DNA of 64,000 nucleotides from the NCBI RefSeq assembly GCF_028765165.1, contig NZ_JARADB010000009.1, forward strand, positions 1 to 64,000. Direction: 5' to 3'. The position numbers and the translations under genes are program-made. The stretch comes from Paenibacillus sp. MAHUQ-63. Lineage in GTDB: Bacteria; Bacillota; Bacilli; Paenibacillales; NBRC-103111. The notes under the pieces are model-generated. The model saw only the letters and a program-made list of their open reading frames with translations. It was not told the DNA's origin and did not search any database. Shown here piece after piece: positions 49,305-57,689 of this stretch (its first letter is position 1; each line of letters starts with the position of its first letter).

Positions 49305-50870
49305 TCAATTCCAGGGTGCCGGAGCAGGCAGCTGCTTTCTGGCGCGTTTCATTTTGTACATAGCCTCATCTGCGATCTTCATTAAGGTGTCAAGGTCCGT
49401 ACCGTCTCTAGGGGACAGACTGAAGCCGGCACTGAACGAAATCGGAATTTCAATCCCCTCATGCCGGAAGGGAATTTTATCCAGGAGGGACAACCCTCTA
49501 TGGATCATGGTGTCTAATTCACTATCTTCCGCAGATGAAATGACCCATACGAATTCGTCCCCGCCAATACGTCCTATCCGATCATCGGGCCGGGAGCTAT
49601 TTTCCAAACGATGAGCAATATGCTTCAGATAAAGATCTCCAACGAAATGTCCGTATGTATCGTTAATCGGTTTGAACTGATCCAAGTCGATCATGATGAG
49701 GGCAAAAGATTCGCGATGCGCTATTTTTTGCAGCAATTGCTCCTGAAGGGCCGCGCGATTGTATAAATTTGTCAGTGAGTCATGATGGGCCAAATATTTG
49801 TAGCGCTGCTCGGACTCCAGAAGTTTGCGTTCCGTATCCTTCAGCGAAGTAACGTCGGTCAGGTGCATGACGAACAGTTTCTCATCGGTCTCTTCCAGCA
49901 ATTCAAGGCCGATGATCAGATCCATATCGCCTTTATTCGGATTAACCATTCGAGCTTCCCATTGAGCTTCATTCTCCCGTTCAACCCGTGCCAACCTGTC
50001 GGCCAGACTCAGTCTGTCTTCGAACTGGATATAACTCACGATGTCGGGGGCAGGGATTCCTTCCAGCCACTGTGTGGCTCTTGGATTCATTTCCTTAACG
50101 GTCCCTTTAGGGTCCAGAAGCAGAATGGCTGTAGGAGCCGATTGGAAAAGAATGTGAAACAGCTTGCGGTAATCCGGCATAATGTCATATTTGCCAATCA
50201 AATGGCGAAGTATAATTCCCCAGAATAAATAACCGATGAAAAATAAGATCATCGCATTCCGCGAAGTGGTTAGCTTCGATTGCAGGAGAAAGGTGACCAG
50301 GACAAACCAGGCAAAAAGCATAAATAAACTGAGCAGCAAGGAACGAAGAATGGTCCTATGCTTTGGTTCGCGAACCCGGTACCAGGAAACGGCGAGGATC
50401 ACAACCGAAATCAGGATATAGCCCGCCACGAAGAGAACGGTAAGCAGCAGAAAGAGCGGATCGAGCGGACTTCGCCCATCCGTCACGGCGGCATTGTATA
50501 ATACCCGATGATCCTTGGTAATCAGAAAAATCATCCACAACGTGTAGGGTGCGGCGTAAACGAGAGGCAGCCATCGCTTCAAGGGCGATGCAGCGGGGCC
50601 GCCGATGAGCATGCTGAGGTGGACCAAGCAGCAGATGACTAACAGAAGCATCGGGCTATTCCCATAAAGGACGATCTGCATTTGATACTGGGGCAGCAGC
50701 GACGTTTTGATATATTCCCCTAGGAAATAAAATTGAAAAGCCAGCATGAGTACGGCAGCAATCCGGTTCAGCATACTTTTCATATTTCGATGTATTAATG
50801 TGACGGCCATATAGAAAAAGAAATAAGTAGGGAGCAGAATCGCTAAGAAATCCATGAAAAGTTCGTTCAT
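49305..50870 (-). CDS. membrane diguanylate cyclase with PAS domain
   Basis: A 521-residue signalling protein: seven or eight membrane helices (about 1-225, e.g. LFMDFLAILLPTYFFFYM), a PAS domain (SAPTAILLLDPKGTVKEMNP) and a C-terminal GGDEF domain. The active-site motif GGDEF is intact, preceded by the product-inhibition site RPDD five residues earlier. It should make c-di-GMP from two GTP at the membrane and be feedback-inhibited. The start at 50870 is preferred over 50903 as AAAGGG stands closer. It is in a separate unit from the SLH gene upstream (terminator at 50970). Confidence 0.92.
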   Translation of the reverse strand: MNELFMDFLAILLPTYFFFYMAVTLIHRNMKSMLNRIAAVLMLAFQFYFLGEYIKTSLLPQYQMQIVLYGNSPMLLLVICCLVHLSMLIGGPAASPLKRWLPLVYAAPYTLWMIFLITKDHRVLYNAAVTDGRSPLDPLFLLLTVLFVAGYILISVVILAVSWYRVREPKHRTILRSLLLSLFMLFAWFVLVTFLLQSKLTTSRNAMILFFIGYLFWGIILRHLIGKYDIMPDYRKLFHILFQSAPTAILLLDPKGTVKEMNPRATQWLEGIPAPDIVSYIQFEDRLSLADRLARVERENEAQWEARMVNPNKGDMDLIIGLELLEETDEKLFVMHLTDVTSLKDTERKLLESEQRYKYLAHHDSLTNLYNRAALQEQLLQKIAHRESFALIMIDLDQFKPINDTYGHFVGDLYLKHIAHRLENSSRPDDRIGRIGGDEFVWVISSAEDSELDTMIHRGLSLLDKIPFRHEGIEIPISFSAGFSLSPRDGTDLDTLMKIADEAMYKMKRARKQLPAPAPWN

Positions 50871-50969
50871 ATCGCCATACCCTTTTGTGTTAATTGAGTC
50901 CATCTCACAGTAGCATGAACGTTACCGCCGACGCAATAAAAACCGGCTGAAAAAGATAGGCGTTCGAGC

Positions 50970-51005
50970 AAGGAAAGACGCCCTTCCGGTATGGGAGAGG
51001 GCGTC
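50970..51005 (-). terminator. terminator of the SLH protein gene
   Basis: GACGCCCT pairs with AGGGCGTC; on the minus strand TTTCC follows. It lies just behind the stop of the gene at 51025. Confidence 0.75.
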
Positions 51006-51024
51006 ATTGGCAGGTCTATTTTTC

Positions 51025-53496
51025 TTAATAGCCTAATGTAACGTTGCACCACGACCGTTGTTGCGAGGGTGTGATGAGCTCGATGCTGAAGCTTTGCAAC
51101 GTTTTCTTCGAATAGTCGAAGGAGCCGTCGGCTTTGCGGGCAGCAGGCTCATAATGCAGCCTGTACTTGTCGTCAATCCAGATTTTATCCTGTAAGGTCG
51201 CGTCTTTCACGCTCCACTTAGGCGGATATTTGTTATCCGTATCAATGGCCACTTGGACCTTCAGCAGATCGAGGTTATCCACGAAATCCGTGATGCCGCC
51301 ATCGCTGGTGTTCTGGTATTTGTAGCCGAATTGATCGGTGGACTGAACGAAATATTTGAAGAAGCCGCTTTCGTATTTCACACTCTGCCCAAGATTGTCG
51401 CTGAATTTGAGAAACTCCCATACATAAGGGTTGCTTGCGAGATAGTCGGAGCCTCTGATTTGTTCGGATGTACCGTCTGATTTGACGATTGTATATACGG
51501 TGTTTAAATTGAATTGCAGCGCCGTATTTTTGAGCGCCACCGCTTTCGCGACAGGCACGCCGCCGTCAACGGTCACCTGGTATTTGGTTAATGTTTTCAA
51601 TCCGCTTGGCGTATAGAACGTTACGTCTACGTTGAATAGCTCCGTCGGCTGGATGCCGTACGCCTTGTACACCGGAATGCCGGACGTATTCACGCTTGGG
51701 GCGGCCAGAATCGCATCTTTCGTATCGGGGGATACTTGCTGCACGACGGAAATCGGCTTGCCGGCTTTGTCTTTGAATACCTTGGTGATATCGATTCTCC
51801 GGTTTTTGTCATCGGAAGCGATAATGTTAATTTCTTTCCCGTAATAAGGATATTTGGCATTCAGCGCGGCGACATCATCCGGAGAGCCTAGTGAATGGCG
51901 TTCGAATAAATATTGGCCTGCCGCAAAATGATCATCGAGCATATCCAGCTCGTATTTCATGAAAGGGTCATAATCCTTCCAGTTGTAAATCTCTAAGGAA
52001 GACGTCGCCGAGGCTATCGATTCAGCGGTGTCTTGCTTGACGACAGAAGCTGTAAGTTGATAATGGGAGCCCTCCGGGCCTACCGGCTTCTGAAGGGACT
52101 TGAACATAAATTTATACAAATCGCCGCTTTTGTCTACTGGCAGCTGCCAAGTCAGGACGCTGCGATCGGCGCCATCGCTCCATGGCGACTCGAAGAACTC
52201 CCCGGCGCTTTGCAGACCGGGTTCGCCGGATATTCTCTCCAGTTTATAGGCTATCAGATAACGGTTGGGATCCTGGGAAGAAGCCGCACGGAATGCTTGG
52301 CCATATTGGTCTTTGATTGTAAAAGCGAGGCCTTGCGGCTGTTCATTCTCGGCGAGCACGACCATCTCTTTGGCATTCACCTCAACGCTCGCAGGAATGC
52401 GCATAGGCGCTACGGTAAGCGTCCGGCTCGCCGTGGCATCGCCCACATGCGTAAGGCTGGCCGTGATCGAGGCGTCGCCCTCCGCAGTCACTTCTTTGAC
52501 GACAATTTTGCCAAGTCCCGCATAGCTTTGACCGACGGCCGGCTGATCGAGAACGATGCCGCCCGCGGCGGATATATCGATATAACCGCTGCTGTAGAGA
52601 GTTTCAATCTGACTCAGGGTAAATTCGTAATTGTCCGGCCCCGTCACTTTCAGACCGATCACCGGCGGCTGCCCCGTTGTCGAGATATGCCCGTCCGCAT
52701 CATAATAAGCATCTCCTGCGCTCAGCTTAACGGCATTATCGAGTTCAATCTTAGTGGGCAGCACCGTAATACCCGCGGGCAGGCTCTCGGCTGCGGCGGG
52801 ACTGCCGGAGACAGGACTCGCCTTGCTCTGATAAGCCTGTCTGGCTGCGAAGCCGGCGAGAGCAAGCGTCTTCCGGGTGGAGGGGGCTGTGCCGCCGAAG
52901 CTCCCCACGGCTACGTTCGTCATGAGCTTATTCTGAAGCGCCAGCGCGACATAGCCTTGTGCCCAGGCATCCACCGTACTGTCCGCAATCGGCGCAACAC
53001 CGGCATCCTTCCACTTCAGCCCGCGGATCAAGAACGCTGCCAGCTCTTGCCGGGTGACTTGCCCTGCCGGATTGTACAGCTTGCCTTCTTCGTCGACGCC
53101 ATTCGTAAGTCCGGCCGCAAGTAACGCTTCGATGTAGGGGAGGGCGTAGCCGTTAGCCGGGTCGTCGGAGCGGACATCGGCAAAGGACGATGCGGCAGCC
53201 GACAGATTGACCGGCAGGGCGAAGATGATGGCGGCAACCTTGGCGAACTGCGCGCGGTTCATTTTATCGTTCAATCCGAACCTATCGTCCGAAACTCCGT
53301 TGAATACACCGTCCTGAATCAACGAATCCAATTTGGCTTTCGTTTCCTGCGGCAAATCTATCAAATCTTTAAATTTCTCGGCTTGTTGCTCCGTAGAAGC
53401 TCGGTTAACATGAACGGCAGCATTCTCCGCATGAACAACCGGGATTAAAGTTAAGCTAATGAGGACCATAGGCAGTAATAAGGATAGCCACTTCAT
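51025..53496 (-). CDS. SLH-domain cell-surface protein
   Basis: An 823-residue exported protein. After a signal peptide (LLLPMVLISLTLIPVVHA) come a short linker and about three S-layer homology units (residues about 60-220; for instance DDRFGLNDKMNRAQFAKVAA, YALPYIEALLAAGLTNGV and QVTRQELAAFLIRGL) that bind secondary cell-wall polymer. The remaining 600 residues are beta-rich, Ig-like segments without a recognised enzyme motif. An adhesin or S-layer-associated role is probable. GAAGGTG precedes the ATG. The promoter region holds a -10 box and a cre-like site (53618-53657). Confidence 0.88.
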   Translation of the reverse strand: MKWLSLLLPMVLISLTLIPVVHAENAAVHVNRASTEQQAEKFKDLIDLPQETKAKLDSLIQDGVFNGVSDDRFGLNDKMNRAQFAKVAAIIFALPVNLSAAASSFADVRSDDPANGYALPYIEALLAAGLTNGVDEEGKLYNPAGQVTRQELAAFLIRGLKWKDAGVAPIADSTVDAWAQGYVALALQNKLMTNVAVGSFGGTAPSTRKTLALAGFAARQAYQSKASPVSGSPAAAESLPAGITVLPTKIELDNAVKLSAGDAYYDADGHISTTGQPPVIGLKVTGPDNYEFTLSQIETLYSSGYIDISAAGGIVLDQPAVGQSYAGLGKIVVKEVTAEGDASITASLTHVGDATASRTLTVAPMRIPASVEVNAKEMVVLAENEQPQGLAFTIKDQYGQAFRAASSQDPNRYLIAYKLERISGEPGLQSAGEFFESPWSDGADRSVLTWQLPVDKSGDLYKFMFKSLQKPVGPEGSHYQLTASVVKQDTAESIASATSSLEIYNWKDYDPFMKYELDMLDDHFAAGQYLFERHSLGSPDDVAALNAKYPYYGKEINIIASDDKNRRIDITKVFKDKAGKPISVVQQVSPDTKDAILAAPSVNTSGIPVYKAYGIQPTELFNVDVTFYTPSGLKTLTKYQVTVDGGVPVAKAVALKNTALQFNLNTVYTIVKSDGTSEQIRGSDYLASNPYVWEFLKFSDNLGQSVKYESGFFKYFVQSTDQFGYKYQNTSDGGITDFVDNLDLLKVQVAIDTDNKYPPKWSVKDATLQDKIWIDDKYRLHYEPAARKADGSFDYSKKTLQSFSIELITPSQQRSWCNVTLGY

Positions 53497-53617
53497 TCAC
53501 GTACACCTTCTTATCCCATATTTTCATTTCCATTGCCTAACGATCAACCTGACCAAGCATGATGGATTGAGTGCCTTATCCGCCCCTTTCAGTTGCAGCT
53601 TTCTAGCTCACGTAACG

Positions 53618-53657
53618 ATTATAGGGATAGATGCGGAAGGGAATATAAGCGCTTTCA
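53618..53657 (-). promoter_or_regulatory. SLH gene promoter with cre-like site
   Basis: On the minus strand TATAAT (53618-53623) is preceded by TGAAAGCGCTTATA (53644-53657), which matches 13 of 14 positions of the catabolite-responsive element consensus TGWAANCGNTNWCA. The site covers the region of the -35 box, so CcpA binding would be expected to repress. The evidence is from motif only. Confidence 0.5.
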
Positions 53658-53697
53658 ATCAAAATATTAGGCTGAATCGACCTTTTGTACGAACAGC

Positions 53698-53723
53698 AGA
53701 AAAGGGCAGCCGGATGGCTGCCC
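53698..53723 (-). terminator. terminator of the OYE gene
   Basis: GGGCAGCC-GGAT-GGCTGCCC forms a perfect 8-bp stem; on the minus strand TTTTCT follows. It lies about 90 bp beyond the OYE stop. Confidence 0.8.
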
Positions 53724-53811
53724 TTCGAAGGGATGCATCAGCAAGTGCTGACGTCATCTGCTTATGATTGCATGTACCCCGGCCGGCTGAGAATCCGGGA
53801 TTCCGCGTGAA

Positions 53812-54924
53812 TCAGCTCAGCGTGCCCAGCGCCTCCCGGGTGAAAGGCTGCAGCTCGTCGGTGCGCTCATCGCGAATTTTGACCGCCCAGGCCGGATCGG
53901 TCAACAGCGCGCGGCCGACGGCGACGAGATCGAATTCGCCGCGCTCCAGACGCTCGATCAGGCTATCGAGACCGGCTGCCTGCCCGCCCTTGCCTTCCGA
54001 GAACAAGGAGGTGAAATCCGAGTCCAGCCCCACCGAGCCGACGGTAATCGCCGGCTTCCCGGTCAGCTTGCGCGTCCAGCCCGCCAGGTTGAGGTCGGAA
54101 CCCTCGAACTCAGGCTCCCAGAAGCGCCGCGTGGAGGCGTGGAAGATATCGACGCCTGCCGCGGACAACGGGGCGAGGAAGCGCTCCAGCTCCTCCGGAT
54201 TCGCGGCCAGCTTCGCGCTGTAATCGACCGGCTTCCATTGGGAGAAGCGGAAAATAATAGGGAAGTCGGGACCGACCGCGGCTCTTACCGCTTCGATAAC
54301 CTCGACCGCGAAGCGGGTGCGGCCAACGAAGTCGCCGCCATAGGCATCCGTCCGCTTGTTGGTCACGTCCCAGAAAAACTGGTCGATGAGGTAACCGTGC
54401 GCACCGTGAATCTCCACCGCATCGAATCCGATACGCTTCGCATCGGCCGCTGCTTGGGCATACGCCTGTATGAGACCGCGAATCTCCTCGACGGTCAGCG
54501 GCTCGGATACCTGTTCGCCGGTCAGGCTCAGACCCGACGGCCCGATCGGAGCGGCATTCGAATCCGGGAATTTCTCCCTCGAGCGGGCCGTACCGACGTG
54601 CCAGATTTGCGGAGCGATTTTGCCGCCGGCTGCGTGCACTTCCCGGACGACGCGCGCCCAGCCTTCCAGAGCTTCCTCCCCGTAAAAGTGCGGCACGCCA
54701 TGATCGGCGGCGGCAGCCGGATGGTTAATAACGGTTCCTTCCGTGATGATGAGGCCGACGGCATTCTCCGCCCTCCGGCGGTAATATCCGGCTACGTTCG
54801 GACCTGGAACGCCATTCGGCGAAAAGGAGCGGGTCATCGGCGCCATGACAACACGGTTGTCGAGCTGCAGACGGCCGCCTTCAAAAGGCTTGAACAAAGC
54901 CTTGGATGTTTGGGATAGGGTCAT
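53812..54924 (-). CDS. Old Yellow Enzyme family NADH:flavin oxidoreductase
   Basis: A 370-residue TIM-barrel FMN enzyme. The typical start is LFKPFEGGRLQLDNRVVMAP, the substrate-binding pair His-x2-His is in EIHGAHGYLIDQFFWDVTN, and FMN-phosphate ligands are in the later GKPAITVGSVG and VAVGRALLTDP. It reduces activated alkenes (enones, nitro compounds) and quinones with NAD(P)H in the cytoplasm. AGGAGGAGA precedes the ATG. An ArsR-type regulator lies upstream in the same direction, and a 30-bp palindrome in front of the OYE gene (54961-54990) is its likely operator. Confidence 0.93.
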   Translation of the reverse strand: MTLSQTSKALFKPFEGGRLQLDNRVVMAPMTRSFSPNGVPGPNVAGYYRRRAENAVGLIITEGTVINHPAAAADHGVPHFYGEEALEGWARVVREVHAAGGKIAPQIWHVGTARSREKFPDSNAAPIGPSGLSLTGEQVSEPLTVEEIRGLIQAYAQAAADAKRIGFDAVEIHGAHGYLIDQFFWDVTNKRTDAYGGDFVGRTRFAVEVIEAVRAAVGPDFPIIFRFSQWKPVDYSAKLAANPEELERFLAPLSAAGVDIFHASTRRFWEPEFEGSDLNLAGWTRKLTGKPAITVGSVGLDSDFTSLFSEGKGGQAAGLDSLIERLERGEFDLVAVGRALLTDPAWAVKIRDERTDELQPFTREALGTLS

Positions 54925-54960
54925 GATATTCTCTCCTCCTATAAATGAAAAGGTTATTTA

Positions 54961-54990
54961 TTAATCTGTATATACAAATATATAGATTAA
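54961..54990. promoter_or_regulatory. palindromic operator before the OYE gene
   Basis: TTAATCTGTATAT and ATATATAGATTAA are 13-bp arms with one mismatch around ACAA. It sits 36 bp before the OYE start and 44 bp after the arsR-type stop. This length and A/T-rich dyad are typical for ArsR-family sites. Confidence 0.7.
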
Positions 54991-55034
54991 CTTGGTGAAA
55001 TGCAAGCACTACAGATCAGACCGTGGAAACATCC

Positions 55035-55367
55035 TTAGTCCTTTTTGGCCTGCAGCCCCGCGGCGAAGTTCTCCAAGAAGGCGGCGATCGCTTCTTCGTT
55101 GCGCCTGTAATAGGTCCATTGACCATAGCGACGGGACTCCAGCAATCCGGCTTTCTGCATGGAAGAGAGGTACGAGGAGATGACCGACTGCGCCAGGCCG
55201 GACTTTTCCTGAATGCTTCCCACACAGACACCGCCGGAGAACTCCTCTTTGATAACGTTCGGCAGCTTCATGTTCAGCTTCTCCGGCTCCCGCAGCCAGC
55301 ACAGGATGTTGAGACGAGTCTCATTCGAGAGAGCCTTCAGCACCGCAAGCATATCTTCATTTTTCAA
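55035..55367 (-). CDS. ArsR family transcriptional regulator
   Basis: A 110-residue winged-helix regulator. It starts with the helix MLAVLKALSNETRLNILCWL and has the recognition part VGSIQEKSGLAQSVISSYLS followed by the wing RRYGQWTYYRRNE. One cysteine precedes the recognition helix (GGVCVGS) and another is in helix 1 (LCWL); the ELCVCD metal site of ArsR itself is absent, so thiol redox or a small ligand may be sensed. The start is taken at TTG 55367 (GTG 55370 is equally possible); the frame is open to 55457. It likely controls the OYE gene behind it. Confidence 0.85.
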   Translation of the reverse strand: MKNEDMLAVLKALSNETRLNILCWLREPEKLNMKLPNVIKEEFSGGVCVGSIQEKSGLAQSVISSYLSSMQKAGLLESRRYGQWTYYRRNEEAIAAFLENFAAGLQAKKD

Positions 55368-55764
55368 CACTCGACACCCATTTCTAGTTGGTTTGTTCCC
55401 AGTATACCAAAAGTCCGGCACCTGAGAAATAGGATAACCGGATTCTTGTTGGTTCAAACGGGATGGCCAAATGAGCGCGATTCACATGAAAATGGTTCAT
55501 TAATTCGAATAAACAAATGCTCCAAAACATCAACAATTCCTCTATGCAAGATAATCTTATATACCGGCCGCCTATATGCAGGCTATGTGCAAATCCCAGG
55601 CAGAATCGGTGTTCGGGGCATCAACCTATCCTCCAGTTCACTTACGAATTGCAGGGAATCAGCCGATTCGCGGATCGGTTCATGTCCTAGAGGATTGAAC
55701 GATTGTATTCCAAGCGCCCCGGCGGGTAAGATGGCGGTACTAGACGTGAAGGAGGTTTGCGACA
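55368..55764. other. region between arsR and the second sugar locus
   Basis: Nearly 400 bases that should hold the arsR promoter on one side and the promoter of the permease operon on the other. No clear consensus boxes were found. GAAGGAGGTTTGCG at its right end is the ribosome-binding site of the first permease. No gene was recognised. Confidence 0.45.
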
Positions 55765-56733
55765 GTGGCAAAGCTGTATACAGAAGCGAAGGCCGGGATC
55801 GCAGATAGAGAATTGACACATTCGAAGTCCGCGCAAAACCGGTATCTGATGAATATGCGAAAACATTGGGTTCTGTATCTAATGATCATCCCCGGGCTCT
55901 TATACTACATTATTTTTAAATACGTGCCGCTCATGGGGAGTGCGATCGCTTTTCAGAACTATCAGATCTTCAAGGGAATCTTGGGCAGCTCGTGGGTAGG
56001 GTTCGACAATTTCAAATTCATCTTCACCTACCAGGACTTCTACCATGTATTAAGAAACACCGCCACGATAGCCGCCTATCAGCTTGTGTTCGGCTTCCCG
56101 GCGCCTATCATTCTGGCCCTGCTGTTCAATGAAGTGAGGCTGATGCTGGTCAAACGGGTCGTGCAGAGCATGTTTTATCTCCCGCACTTCTTATCCTGGG
56201 TCGTTGTAGGCGGCATCGTGTTCGAGCTGTTGTCCAATCAAGGCGTGGCTAACATGGTACGCGGATGGTTCGGTCTCGAGCCGGTCTTGTTTATGCAGCA
56301 GCAGAGCTATTTCCGCACCATTGTCGTGCTATCGGGAATTTGGAAAGAGGTCGGCTGGGGGACCATCATCTACCTCGCCGCAATTGCCGGCATCAATCCG
56401 AATTTGTATGAGGCGGCCGTGATGGACGGGGCGAACCGTTGGAAGCAGACGCTTCATATTACGCTCCCTGTCTTGTTCCCAACGATTCTCGTGCTGTTCC
56501 TGCTGCATATCGGCAATTTCCTGGAGCTTGGGTTTGACCAGATTTATAATCTATTGACGCCAATGACGTACTCCGTAGGCGATATTATTGAGACCTACGT
56601 CTACCGTGCAGGGGTTCTTCAAGGCCAGTACAGCGTTACAACAGCGATCGGGCTGTTCCAATCCGTCATCGGCTTCGTGCTGCTGTGGATCTTTAACCGG
56701 ATGGCGAGAAAGTCAGAACAGGGGTTGTGGTGA
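55765..56733 (+). CDS. ABC sugar permease, LplB type
   Basis: A 322-residue six-helix permease, with a polar N-terminal tail and first helix WVLYLMIIPGLLYYIIFKYV. The EAA loop is LYEAAVMDGANRWKQTLHIT, nearly equal to that of the permease in the first locus (18614). GTG 55765 is preceded by GAAGGAGG. The second permease begins within the stop codon (TGATG). It forms an importer with that permease and the lipoprotein at 57690; again no ATPase gene is present. Confidence 0.93.
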   Translation: MAKLYTEAKAGIADRELTHSKSAQNRYLMNMRKHWVLYLMIIPGLLYYIIFKYVPLMGSAIAFQNYQIFKGILGSSWVGFDNFKFIFTYQDFYHVLRNTATIAAYQLVFGFPAPIILALLFNEVRLMLVKRVVQSMFYLPHFLSWVVVGGIVFELLSNQGVANMVRGWFGLEPVLFMQQQSYFRTIVVLSGIWKEVGWGTIIYLAAIAGINPNLYEAAVMDGANRWKQTLHITLPVLFPTILVLFLLHIGNFLELGFDQIYNLLTPMTYSVGDIIETYVYRAGVLQGQYSVTTAIGLFQSVIGFVLLWIFNRMARKSEQGLW

Positions 56734-57602
56734 TGAAGCAGACATACGGTGAAAAGGTATTTCAAGCGTTGAACTATGTGTTTCTCGTTGCGGCCGCCGC
56801 CACGATGCTGATGCCGCTTATCCATCTGCTGGCCGTATCGCTCAGCTCGCCGATCGCGGCCGATTCGAAGCAGGTGTTCCTGCTTCCCGTAGAATTCACT
56901 TGGGCCTCATGGGTCCACATCATGCAAAATAAAGGATTATGGACCGCCTTCGGGGTGACGGCCTACATTACGGTTGTCGGTACGCTGCTGAGCATGCTGT
57001 TCTCGGTCTTAACCGCGTTCCCGTTATCCCGCAAGGAATTCCTGATCCGCAAGCCGATGATGCTCGGCATCATTATTACAATGATCTTCAACGCCCCGAT
57101 GATTCCGTTTTTTCTGACGGTTCGGGAGCTGGGCATGATGAACTCGCTATGGTCGCTTATTTTGCCAGGATTGATCGGAACATTTAACATGATTATTATT
57201 CGTACGTTCTTCATGGGGATTCCCGCTGAACTGGACGATTCCGCGCGCATCGACGGCTGTACGGACGCCGGCATTCTGTTCCGGATTTACCTGCCTCTGT
57301 CCAAGCCCGTGCTGGCGACGGTTTCCCTATTTTATGCGGTCGGGTATTGGAATACGTTCCAAAGGGCTGTCCTGTTCATCCGAGATCCGAACAAATGGCC
57401 GCTGCAAATGAAGCTTCGCGCCTATCTGCAGTCGCCGGAAGAGCTGGCAGCCGTGAATTTGTTCCTGGGCGACTACGACTTTAATACGACGACTCTGAAA
57501 GCGGCAACTATTTTATTCGCGACGGTACCGATCATTCTGGTGTATCCGTACTTGCAAAAGTACTTTGTCAAAGGCTCGATGCTGGGGTCCTTGAAGGAGT
57601 AA
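56733..57602 (+). CDS. ABC sugar permease, LplC/YtcP type
   Basis: A 289-residue permease with six helices. The EAA loop reads ELDDSARIDGCTDAGILFRI, and the C-terminus YFVKGSMLGSLKE is typical of the group. ATG 56733 shares one base with the TGA of the preceding gene; GTG 56727 with a nearer AGGGG is the alternative. It is translationally coupled to its partner. Confidence 0.93.
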   Translation: MKQTYGEKVFQALNYVFLVAAAATMLMPLIHLLAVSLSSPIAADSKQVFLLPVEFTWASWVHIMQNKGLWTAFGVTAYITVVGTLLSMLFSVLTAFPLSRKEFLIRKPMMLGIIITMIFNAPMIPFFLTVRELGMMNSLWSLILPGLIGTFNMIIIRTFFMGIPAELDDSARIDGCTDAGILFRIYLPLSKPVLATVSLFYAVGYWNTFQRAVLFIRDPNKWPLQMKLRAYLQSPEELAAVNLFLGDYDFNTTTLKAATILFATVPIILVYPYLQKYFVKGSMLGSLKE

Positions 57603-57689
57603 CAAAGCAGCGGGTATCAAGCCATAGAGGCTTCATATAAGCAATTGCAATCCTACGTTGACGTGCCACTAAAAAGGGAGGTTACATGC

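Noticed and set aside
52033-53124. 363-residue plus-strand frame inside the SLH gene
   Set aside because: Antisense shadow: Arg/His/Cys-rich product without a family pattern, while the minus strand codes SLH units.
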